Source of the DNA: Holdemanella sp.
Lineage (GTDB): Bacteria > Bacillota_I > Bacilli_A > Erysipelotrichales > Erysipelotrichaceae
Direction: 5' to 3'
NCBI GenBank assembly: GCA_021442845.1
Contig: JABUSD010000188.1
Location: 1-15,244, forward strand
Length of the DNA stretch: 15,244 nt
In this document: positions 6,626 to 13,697 of the stretch, piece by piece
How the letters are laid out: every line of letters begins with the position of its first letter
How positions within the stretch are numbered: position 1 is the first letter of the stretch
Notes under the pieces: generated by a model
Told to the model about the DNA's origin: nothing
Database searches by the model: none
The model's input: only the letters and a program-made list of their open reading frames with translations
Position numbers and translations under genes: made by a program

Positions 6626-9600
6626 TTACATTCCTGGTAACCATCGACCATCTGAACCGACATAGTATTTTCCATCAATCCATTGGCTTCTAGCCATTTT
6701 ACCACTACTATCTAGATAGTAGGAATATCCACTAGCCGAAACCCACATATCATGAAGCATAACACCACTTCCATTTGTATAGTAATAGTCTCCTTTTTTA
6801 GTTTTAATCCATCCTGTCAGCATATGTCCAGAATCATCGAAACAATACCATTCCCCATCGATGTATTTCCAGTCAATACTCACTGCGAATTCTTTAAATA
6901 CTTGTTTATAAATTCCCTCTCGATAATCCCATTCATCGCTATAGCTGAAATAGTACCAGTATCCACCAATCTTTCTCCATCCTTTGATTGAAAGGCCATT
7001 TTCATCCTGATAATACCACCAGTTATAATCATCTTTAACCCAGTTATTAGTCACAAGGGCTCCTGATGTAAGATCACAATAACGCCAGCTATCTCCATAG
7101 CGAATCCAGCCCGTCAGCATAGAAGCGTCCGATTTGAAATAATAAGTCTTGCCATTGATAGTTGACCATTCATCTTTTCTATATTGGCATGTATCGGAAT
7201 CAAGATATCTCCAATTAATACCATATTGACTCCATCCTGTTCTGATAGATCCATCATTATTGGTAAGATATGGAATTTCATTTATAAAGAAGGTTGTTGA
7301 TACCATTGAACATGCATCTTTATCAAAGTAATACCATTTACCATCAATTTTCTGGAATCCCGTTAGGGCATATTCATCTAAGTAATACCATTTATTACTG
7401 ATTTTCTGCCATCCTGTTAATAGATGTCCTTTATCCAGTTCAAAATAGTACCAGAGATTATCCATTTTCTTCCAGCCTTTGATAATCTGATAATTTTCAA
7501 AGTAGTATTTCTTACCATCAATTGTCTGCCATCCAGATTGGATATATTCCAATGTTTCTGGATTTAGATAACGCCATTGATTATTGATTTGAACCCATCC
7601 TGTCTTTATAGAATAATCCGATGAATTGATATAATAGTTTGTTCCATTGATTGTGAAATCCTGTTTTCTTAATGCACATGTATCTTCATTAAAATAATAG
7701 AGTTTACCATCAATGGTCTGGAATCCTTTTTTGGCTTCTTCATTGAAATAATAGCGTTTTCCATCAATGTCTCTCCAGCCTGTTACCTGTTTACCACTCT
7801 GTTCAAAGTAATACCATTGATTATCTATTTCCTGCCATCCATTGGCCATCTTCCAGTTGTCAAAGTAGTATTTTGTACCATTGATGACATTCCATCCATT
7901 AACGGCTTTTCCACTTCCATCCAGATAGACCCATGTTCCATCATATTCTACCCATTTCGAAGTATAGTAATTTCCATCATATAATAGATAATAGGCATCA
8001 TTTCCACAGACTGTGAATCCAGTTGCCATCTTATAATTATCAAAATAATACCATTTATTACTGATTTTCTGCCATCCATTGACAGCACATCCATTACCAG
8101 CTAGATATCCCCATGTATTATCATAGACAGCCCATTTTCCCATCTGATAATGTCCATTGTCATCAAAGTAATAAAGATTCTTTCCATCATGGCACCATCC
8201 AGTTGCCATGGTACGATTTTCAAAGAAATACCAGCTTCCAATAACTTGCCATCCTTCAAGTAGATATCCTTCTCCATCTACATAATGCCAGCCTTTTTCA
8301 TCCTGAATCCATTGGTTTTTCAACATTCTTGATGAACGATCAAAATAATACCAGTGTCCATTGATATATTTTTCACCTGTAATAGCTTTATAATCTTCAA
8401 AGTAATACCATGTATTATTAATTAATACCCATCCATTTTTATAAGCTGTTCCATCGATATTGAAATAGTAGTATGTACCATTGACATTCTGTAGACCTGT
8501 CATCATGGCTCCATTTTGATTGAAATAATACAACTGATTATCAATTGTCTGTAGACCCGTCAGCATAGTGCCATTTTCATCAAAGTAATACCATGTGTTG
8601 TTGATATACTGCCATCCTTTTACAAGGGCTCCATCGACATCGGCATAAACCCAGCCAGCTTCATCATTTCCTGCCCAGTTGGATTTAGCCATCATTCCTG
8701 ATTTATTGAAGTAATACCATGTTCCTGCAATCTTCTTCTTTCTATCGATGATTGCCGTATAGTTTTCAAAGTAATATTTATTGCCGGCATCTTCTTTCCA
8801 GCCTTCTTCAAAGGCTGTTCCATCTGCATTGAAATAGTAGTATTTATCATTAATATTCTGTAGCCCTGTCTTTCTATCATCATTGAAGAAATAGAACTTG
8901 CCATCCAGCTCTACAAGTCCTTTTGCCATGGCTCCATCTTTATCAAAATAATAGATCTTATTATTAATTGTCTGCCATCCGGTTACCATTTCATACTCAT
9001 TAAAGTAATACCATCTATCGTTAATCAGTTGCCATCCATTGGCAGCTCCTGTATTTACATCAAAGTAATACCATGTTCCATCAATTTCCTGCCATCCTAC
9101 TAATAGCATTCCCTGATCATCAAAATAGAATAAATCGCCATCTTTATCAAAGAAGAAGCCATTCTTTACGGAACCATCTTCATTGAAGTAATACCAGATG
9201 TCATCGATTTTTTTCCATCCTTCAGTACATAGTAATCCTTCATTGGATCCTTTTTCTTCGATGAAATAATACCATTTTCCTTCAATTTCAATCCATCCTG
9301 TGGCCATCTTATAGTTTTCAAAGTAATATTTCTTTCCGTTGACAATCTGCCAACCATCTAGAGCATATCCACTTTGATTAAAGTAATACCAGAAATCATC
9401 AATGTATGCCCATCGATCTGCATAGTAGGTTGTATCCCAGTTTTTATATTGTAAGCCATTTTCCATCTGTTTAAATCCATAATCAACGGTGAAAGCATAT
9501 GGTCCTGCCACAGCATCAGGAGCAGAATGAAGAATCAATGAGAATGATAAATCACTTGTATCCGGGATTGGAATGGAAGCACTTCGCTGTTTATTTTCAA

Positions 9601-10312
9601 TGATTCGATTATCAAAATTACCTTCTCCATAATCAATTCTGACTTCAAAATAGTCATTGACTGAATTGATTGTAGCATCCCATTTTACATTCAAGCGTCC
9701 TCCATGAGTTGCCTGGCTATATGGTTCAACAGAATATTGTACATTATATAATCTTGATTCAGGGGCTTCTAATGGAATGAAGCGTACCTCTGTATATCCA
9801 ATGCGTCTTATACGTGTATCAATATATTCATCCAATGTACCGATAAATTCATAATAACCTTCTGGCTTCTGTCCAATGTAATTGTTGGATTCGGAAATAT
9901 GGATTGTTTGTCCATCCCATGATTCGACAAAGGCAGTATGCATAAATACCGTTCCTGTATAAATCATGACAATGGCATGGGTTGATGGCATATTACTATA
10001 TTGTCCAGCACCTAAATAAGAAGCGTTATACCAGTTTTCAATAATCTTTGGTAGAGATATCTCTGTTATCTGTTTAACACGTCCCCATACATACCATGTA
10101 CAGGATGGTCTAAATGAAGCTAATGGATTTCCTGAACCATAATAGGCATCGGGAAAATCCATCGCATGTGTTTCTGGTACAATTTCCTCTTCTGCTTCAA
10201 TGATCTCTTCTACAATGGGTTCCTCGATATTTTCATTGGCTGAAATTGTATATGTGAGGAAAGTTGAACATGTCATGAAACTGACGATTGTATATATAAA
10301 TAGCTTTTTCAA
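6626..10312 (-). CDS. Giant secreted CHAP-domain peptidoglycan hydrolase with about 45 CW_binding repeats
   Basis: This 1228-residue exported protein carries an N-terminal CHAP domain, a cysteine amidase or endopeptidase fold that cuts amide bonds in peptidoglycan. Residues 1-25 are a signal peptide, then comes an acidic Glu-rich linker (26-48). The CHAP domain spans about 55-180, with the nucleophile in SCTWYVWGR (C71), the histidine in MHTAFVESW (H125) and an acidic partner in ISESN (E141). Residues about 185-281 look like a beta-rich spacer that I do not recognise. From 290 to the end there are only CW_binding repeats, closing with a cap (WIDGKYYVGSDGRWLPGM). Translation starts at TTG, supported by AAAGGAG 7 bases upstream and by the signal peptide starting there. 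The gene is monocistronic by appearance, with a promoter at 10400-10429 and a terminator at 6571-6610. Whether it acts as an amidase or endopeptidase cannot be read from sequence. Confidence 0.92.
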   Translation of the reverse strand: MKKLFIYTIVSFMTCSTFLTYTISANENIEEPIVEEIIEAEEEIVPETHAMDFPDAYYGSGNPLASFRPSCTWYVWGRVKQITEISLPKIIENWYNASYLGAGQYSNMPSTHAIVMIYTGTVFMHTAFVESWDGQTIHISESNNYIGQKPEGYYEFIGTLDEYIDTRIRRIGYTEVRFIPLEAPESRLYNVQYSVEPYSQATHGGRLNVKWDATINSVNDYFEVRIDYGEGNFDNRIIENKQRSASIPIPDTSDLSFSLILHSAPDAVAGPYAFTVDYGFKQMENGLQYKNWDTTYYADRWAYIDDFWYYFNQSGYALDGWQIVNGKKYYFENYKMATGWIEIEGKWYYFIEEKGSNEGLLCTEGWKKIDDIWYYFNEDGSVKNGFFFDKDGDLFYFDDQGMLLVGWQEIDGTWYYFDVNTGAANGWQLINDRWYYFNEYEMVTGWQTINNKIYYFDKDGAMAKGLVELDGKFYFFNDDRKTGLQNINDKYYYFNADGTAFEEGWKEDAGNKYYFENYTAIIDRKKKIAGTWYYFNKSGMMAKSNWAGNDEAGWVYADVDGALVKGWQYINNTWYYFDENGTMLTGLQTIDNQLYYFNQNGAMMTGLQNVNGTYYYFNIDGTAYKNGWVLINNTWYYFEDYKAITGEKYINGHWYYFDRSSRMLKNQWIQDEKGWHYVDGEGYLLEGWQVIGSWYFFENRTMATGWCHDGKNLYYFDDNGHYQMGKWAVYDNTWGYLAGNGCAVNGWQKISNKWYYFDNYKMATGFTVCGNDAYYLLYDGNYYTSKWVEYDGTWVYLDGSGKAVNGWNVINGTKYYFDNWKMANGWQEIDNQWYYFEQSGKQVTGWRDIDGKRYYFNEEAKKGFQTIDGKLYYFNEDTCALRKQDFTINGTNYYINSSDYSIKTGWVQINNQWRYLNPETLEYIQSGWQTIDGKKYYFENYQIIKGWKKMDNLWYYFELDKGHLLTGWQKISNKWYYLDEYALTGFQKIDGKWYYFDKDACSMVSTTFFINEIPYLTNNDGSIRTGWSQYGINWRYLDSDTCQYRKDEWSTINGKTYYFKSDASMLTGWIRYGDSWRYCDLTSGALVTNNWVKDDYNWWYYQDENGLSIKGWRKIGGYWYYFSYSDEWDYREGIYKQVFKEFAVSIDWKYIDGEWYCFDDSGHMLTGWIKTKKGDYYYTNGSGVMLHDMWVSASGYSYYLDSSGKMARSQWIDGKYYVGSDGRWLPGM
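6629..9445 (-). repeat. Very long CW_binding repeat array of the CHAP protein
   Basis: About 45 tandem units of 18-26 residues make up three quarters of the protein. Units with the full GWxxxxxxWYYF pattern alternate with units in which the middle Trp is replaced (for example GWQTIDGKKYYFENY), a form resembling clostridial toxin repeats. The order of unit variants repeats in blocks (8249-8920, 7781-8314, 7106-7726), showing growth by duplication of multi-unit segments. Confidence 0.85.
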
Positions 10313-10390
10313 AGTATCTCTCCTTTCGTATGTATTAGATTGTTAAGACTAAATCACAAAATATGTCATTTTTTTAAAAAAGCACTTAAT

Positions 10391-10410
10391 CCATGTAAAA
10401 TTATACATGG
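10391..10410. promoter_or_regulatory. Near-perfect palindrome over the CHAP-gene -10 box, possible operator
   Basis: The 20-base sequence CCATGTAAAATTATACATGG is palindromic at 9 of 10 positions per half. It covers the TATAAT of the candidate CHAP promoter. A dimeric repressor bound here would block the promoter. The position argues for an operator over an RNA hairpin, because transcription would start inside it. Confidence 0.4.
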
Positions 10411-10429
10411 AACTTGCGATAAATTACAA
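10400..10429 (-). promoter_or_regulatory. Candidate sigma-70-type promoter of the CHAP gene
   Basis: On the minus strand TTGTAA (10424-10429) and a perfect TATAAT (10400-10405) are 18 bases apart. The -10 lies about 87 bases before the TTG start, leaving a roughly 80-base AT-rich leader. A second, weaker pair (TTGTGA then TAATAC, 16-base spacer) lies nearer the gene. Confidence 0.5.
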
Positions 10430-10431
10430 CC

Positions 10432-10460
10432 TTAAAAGGGAATTCACATTAAATTCCCTT
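10432..10460 (-). terminator. Terminator at the end of the DUF1015 gene
   Basis: On the minus strand AAGGGAATT (10452-10460) pairs with AATTCCCTT (10436-10444) around a 7-base loop. The TAA stop codon of the DUF1015 gene (10449-10451) lies in the loop. Only a short T-run follows (TTTT), so its efficiency is uncertain. Confidence 0.6.
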
Positions 10461-11681
10461 AATCTTCCTACATTCTATATAATATCGCTTATCCGTTGCC
10501 TCTCCCATTGAGAAAGTTTTTCTTGGAAGTACCCCTCCAGCTACAACCCCTGGAAACAGTTCTTCCTTCTTCATTCCTTTTAAAAGGATGCCACAGCTTG
10601 CTTCCTTTTTGGATAATTCAATAAGATCGTTTTTACCATGGATATAATCAATTCTGGCATCAAAGCGTTTGATATATCCATCTAAGAATTTCTGAAGGAT
10701 ATCCACGGTAATGCGTCCGTTTGATTTCTGAATGGAGTAGCCATGCTGATTTCCATTTTCAATGAAGATCAGATCTTCTCCTTTTGATAGATACATATCT
10801 AATGAATCTAGATACATACGGAAGCTTTTCATCATGTTGTCATAATCCACATTCAATAGTAAGCGATGGATTGGTTCAAACTGCAAGGATGCATCATGAA
10901 TATTCACAAGTTCAACAAGGGCATAGCGTTCTTTAGCATCCTCCCACTTTTCTTCTGGAAGTGTCGATTTGACAAATTCCCAATAGGCCTTTGCGGTTGC
11001 CAATGAGTGATTTCCATCGCCAGCTACCATGAATAGTCCATGGGATGTTTTTTGTTTATCGGTAATCCATGCATTGATTCTAGAGGTCTGTTCTTTATTG
11101 ACATGATATCCTTTGATATGTCCTCCCTCTAACATCAGATCAAAATCATACAATAGATCAAATTGATCACAGGCTTCCTCCAATGGTTCAATCAAGCCTT
11201 TTTCCGTATCATCAATCAATAGAAGGATATGAGGAAGTTCAATGGAAGCTTCTTCACGAATGATCATGCGTGGTGGAATTCTTTCCAGAACCGTTTCTTC
11301 TGTCGAACGGATTAATGTCTTATGTTCAGGATTGTAGTCATAATCCTCTAGATCTATCATACCGATAAGACCATGACGAATGCCTGTTGTGGTCATGCGC
11401 TTTACATAGATATACCCTTGAATTTCTTGATTTAAAATGCCTTCATTTAGATAGGCATCCATATTATCATGGATTGTATTGATACGCTGCATCTTTTCAT
11501 CCAGATAGACTTCGGGATATACAAGATTATAGGTTGATGGCTTATCTTCAATCCGTTTTTCCACTTCATGCCAATACTCTGGCTGGGATGTGAACTGATC
11601 GCATGCGATAATAGCCCATGTCTTTAAATCAACTTCTTTATTAGGAAGAAGCATCTTTGCTTCTCTAAAACAATTTTTCAT
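10449..11681 (-). CDS. DUF1015 family protein
   Basis: This is a 410-residue cytoplasmic protein with no signal peptide or membrane segment, matching the usual length of DUF1015 proteins, whose biochemical function is not established. Supporting motifs are the N-terminal REAKMLLP, the IRSTEETVLERIPPR segment (about 124-138), the GDGNHSLATAKAYWE segment (about 221-235, the family's Asp-Gly-(His/Asn)-His signature) and FEPIHR (268-273). I chose the ATG at 11681 because GGTGAT, which pairs with the extended anti-Shine-Dalgarno sequence, lies 4 bases upstream. An in-frame GTG at 11690 with AGGA upstream is a close alternative that adds three residues. The gene sits between the rhamnose operon terminator and the CHAP promoter, so it seems unconnected to either by operon structure. 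The family call is firm, the role unknown. Confidence 0.87.
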   Translation of the reverse strand: MKNCFREAKMLLPNKEVDLKTWAIIACDQFTSQPEYWHEVEKRIEDKPSTYNLVYPEVYLDEKMQRINTIHDNMDAYLNEGILNQEIQGYIYVKRMTTTGIRHGLIGMIDLEDYDYNPEHKTLIRSTEETVLERIPPRMIIREEASIELPHILLLIDDTEKGLIEPLEEACDQFDLLYDFDLMLEGGHIKGYHVNKEQTSRINAWITDKQKTSHGLFMVAGDGNHSLATAKAYWEFVKSTLPEEKWEDAKERYALVELVNIHDASLQFEPIHRLLLNVDYDNMMKSFRMYLDSLDMYLSKGEDLIFIENGNQHGYSIQKSNGRITVDILQKFLDGYIKRFDARIDYIHGKNDLIELSKKEASCGILLKGMKKEELFPGVVAGGVLPRKTFSMGEATDKRYYIECRKIKGI

Positions 11682-11705
11682 TTTTATCACCCAATATCCT
11701 ATTAT

Positions 11706-11735
11706 ACAAAAAAGGAACTTTTTTTAAAGTCCCTT
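11706..11735 (-). terminator. Rho-independent terminator of the rfbACBD operon
   Basis: On the minus strand AAGGGACTTT (11726-11735) pairs with AAAGTTCCTT (11712-11721) with one G-U pair and a 4-base loop, followed by six Ts. It begins directly after the rfbD stop codon (11736-11738). Confidence 0.8.
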
Positions 11736-12650
11736 TTACTCCTTGATTTCTTCTAAATATCTAGATAATGCATCTTTCCATGTAGGAAGTGGTGTAAATC
11801 CATTTTCAACCAGTTTTGATTTATCCAGTCTTGAATTGAATGGTCTAGCTGCCTTGCTGAGTCCATATTCTTCGGTTGTGACTGGATTTACCTTTGTATC
11901 ATAGCCAGCCTGTCTAAAGATTTCACAGGCAAAATCATACCAGGAGATATATCCTCCTTCATTTGTGGCATGATAATAACCATATTTATCACTCAATGCC
12001 ATATCCACTAATAATTTAGATAGATCATAGGTATAGGTTGGTGTTCCAATCTGGTCATTGACAACCCGAAGCGTATCAAATTTCTTTCCAATCTTCAGCA
12101 TTGTCTTAATGAAATTGTTTCCATTTAAACCGAATACCCATGCGATACGAACGATAAAATACTTATCCAGAATGGAAGATACCGCAAGTTCTCCTTCCAG
12201 TTTTGTCTGTCCATATACATTTAATGGCTTATAGTCCTTGCAGTCTGGTTTCCATGGTGTCGTACCCTGTCCATCAAAGACATAATCCGTTGAAATATAG
12301 ATCATGCAGGCATCCATTTCCTTGCATGCCCTGGCAATATTCTCTGTTCCTTTGGCATTGACATTGCGTACAAGTTCTACCTTGTCATCATCCTCTGCCA
12401 TATCCACCGCTGTCCAGGCTGCACAATGGATTACAACATCAGGATTGACTTCTTTGATTGTGTTCAATACTGCCATTTCATTCGTAATATCCAAAGATAC
12501 ATATGGCATCGATACGACGGCACTTCCATCCTGTATTCCACTATAGGTTGGTGCAACATCGGAACCAACGGCACTATATCCTCGCTTATTCAATTCATTC
12601 ATGACATCGTGGCCTAATTGTCCACCAACGCCTGTAACAAATACTTTCAT
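11736..12650 (-). CDS. rfbD: dTDP-4-dehydrorhamnose reductase
   Basis: RfbD (RmlD) performs the last step of the pathway, NAD(P)H-dependent reduction of dTDP-4-dehydro-L-rhamnose to dTDP-L-rhamnose in the cytoplasm. The 304-residue length is normal for the family. It starts with a Rossmann fold, MKVFVTGVGGQLG (nucleotide-binding GxxGxxG at about 7-13). It has the short-chain dehydrogenase pattern STDYVFDG (120-127) and the catalytic pair Y146 and K150 in VYGQTK, plus a substrate-site RIAWVFG stretch and a C-terminal RPFNSRLDKSKL segment typical of RmlD. ATG is preceded by GGAGGA at good spacing. It is the last gene of the operon, 11 bp after rfbB, and is followed at once by the operon terminator. 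Confidence 0.96.
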   Translation of the reverse strand: MKVFVTGVGGQLGHDVMNELNKRGYSAVGSDVAPTYSGIQDGSAVVSMPYVSLDITNEMAVLNTIKEVNPDVVIHCAAWTAVDMAEDDDKVELVRNVNAKGTENIARACKEMDACMIYISTDYVFDGQGTTPWKPDCKDYKPLNVYGQTKLEGELAVSSILDKYFIVRIAWVFGLNGNNFIKTMLKIGKKFDTLRVVNDQIGTPTYTYDLSKLLVDMALSDKYGYYHATNEGGYISWYDFACEIFRQAGYDTKVNPVTTEEYGLSKAARPFNSRLDKSKLVENGFTPLPTWKDALSRYLEEIKE

Positions 12651-12661
12651 GCTTCCTCCAA

Positions 12662-13696
12662 TTACTTGCTTGCTCTTCCTTTTTCTACATACATCTTTTC
12701 AAAATAATTCTGGTATTCTCCTGAAATGATATTCTGCCACCATTCCTTGTTGTTTAGATACCAGTCAATTGTCATTGGAATTCCAGTATCAAATGTATAT
12801 TTTGGCTTCCATCCAAGTTCTGTTTCCAACTTTGTTGGATCGATGGCATAACGCATATCATGTCCTTTACGATCGGTTACATACGTAATTAAATCTTCGG
12901 ATTTACCTAATGCATGCAATACGGTCTTAACCACCTGTAGATTTGTTCTTTCGTTGTGTCCTCCAACATTGTAGACTTCTCCAACTCGTCCTTTACGGAC
13001 AATCAGATCAATCGCAACACAGTGATCATATACATGTAGCCAGTCTCTTACATTTTCCCCGGTTCCATAAACAGGAATCGTTTCATCATTTAAAGCTCTT
13101 GAAATGATTAATGGAATCAGCTTTTCCGGGAAATGATAAGGACCATAGTTATTCGAACAGCGTGAGATTGTCACAGGAAGTCCATATGTTCTATGATAAG
13201 CCAGCACAAATAAGTCAGCTGCTGCCTTTGCAGATGAATAAGGGCTTGATGTATGAAGTGGTGTACTTTCTGTAAAGAACAGATCAGGTCGATCTAATGG
13301 CAAGTCCCCATATACTTCATCGGTAGATACCTGATGATATCGTTTGATGCCATATTTTACACAAGCATCCAGCAAAGTTGTTGTTCCCATTACATTTGTC
13401 TTTACAAAGATTTCCGGATCTTCAATGCTTCTATCCACATGGGATTCAGCCGCAAAGTTGACAACCACATCAAAGTTTTCCTTTTCAAATAAATTAAAGA
13501 TAAAAGCACGATCTGCAATATCTCCCTTTACAAACTTATAATTTGGCTTGTCTTCTACTGGCTTGCATGTTTCAAGATTTCCTGCATATGTCAATTTATC
13601 TAAATTGACAATCATATCTTCTGGATATGTATTCACCATATAGTGGACAAAGTTTCCACCGATAAATCCAGCTCCTCCGGTTACTAAAATTTTCAT
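12662..13696 (-). CDS. rfbB: dTDP-glucose 4,6-dehydratase
   Basis: RfbB (RmlB) converts dTDP-D-glucose to dTDP-4-keto-6-deoxy-D-glucose with bound NAD+, the second step of the pathway. I place the start at the ATG at 13696, giving 344 residues, because the NAD-binding motif TGGAGFIGGNF then begins at residue 6 as is usual, and AAAGGA lies upstream. A longer in-frame reading from 13729 would run back into rfbC. Other signatures are FAAESHVDRS (81-90), STDEVYGDL with T125, D126 and E127 of the active site, YSSAK (Y153, K157), and NNYGPYHFPEKLIP (182-195). The start is 1 bp after the rfbC stop, so the ribosome binding site is inside the rfbC coding end and the two genes are probably translationally coupled. 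Confidence 0.96.
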   Translation of the reverse strand: MKILVTGGAGFIGGNFVHYMVNTYPEDMIVNLDKLTYAGNLETCKPVEDKPNYKFVKGDIADRAFIFNLFEKENFDVVVNFAAESHVDRSIEDPEIFVKTNVMGTTTLLDACVKYGIKRYHQVSTDEVYGDLPLDRPDLFFTESTPLHTSSPYSSAKAAADLFVLAYHRTYGLPVTISRCSNNYGPYHFPEKLIPLIISRALNDETIPVYGTGENVRDWLHVYDHCVAIDLIVRKGRVGEVYNVGGHNERTNLQVVKTVLHALGKSEDLITYVTDRKGHDMRYAIDPTKLETELGWKPKYTFDTGIPMTIDWYLNNKEWWQNIISGEYQNYFEKMYVEKGRASK

Positions 13697-13697
13697 A

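Noticed and set aside
457..9445. Regularly spaced DNA repeats of about 60 bases that could suggest a CRISPR array
   Set aside because: The units are divergent, stay in frame for thousands of bases and encode the CW_binding repeats. There are no identical repeats with unique spacers.
6626..10312. A large clostridial-type toxin, suggested by the toxin-like repeats
   Set aside because: There is no glycosyltransferase, protease or translocation region. The only catalytic domain is CHAP behind a signal peptide.
313..10312. Prophage lysis cassette, given several lysins
   Set aside because: All four proteins have signal peptides. There is no holin, tail or other phage gene, and the flanking genes are ordinary chromosomal ones.
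10360..10383. T-run/A-run symmetry (TTTTTTTAAAAAA) in the CHAP leader as a terminator or regulatory hairpin
   Set aside because: It is a low-complexity AT palindrome with no loop and no G-C pairs, so it would not form a stable RNA stem.
11700..11706. TATAAT as a promoter for the DUF1015 gene
   Set aside because: It lies in the tail of the rfb terminator, has no recognisable -35 element and would leave a leader of only about 10 bases. I could not support it.
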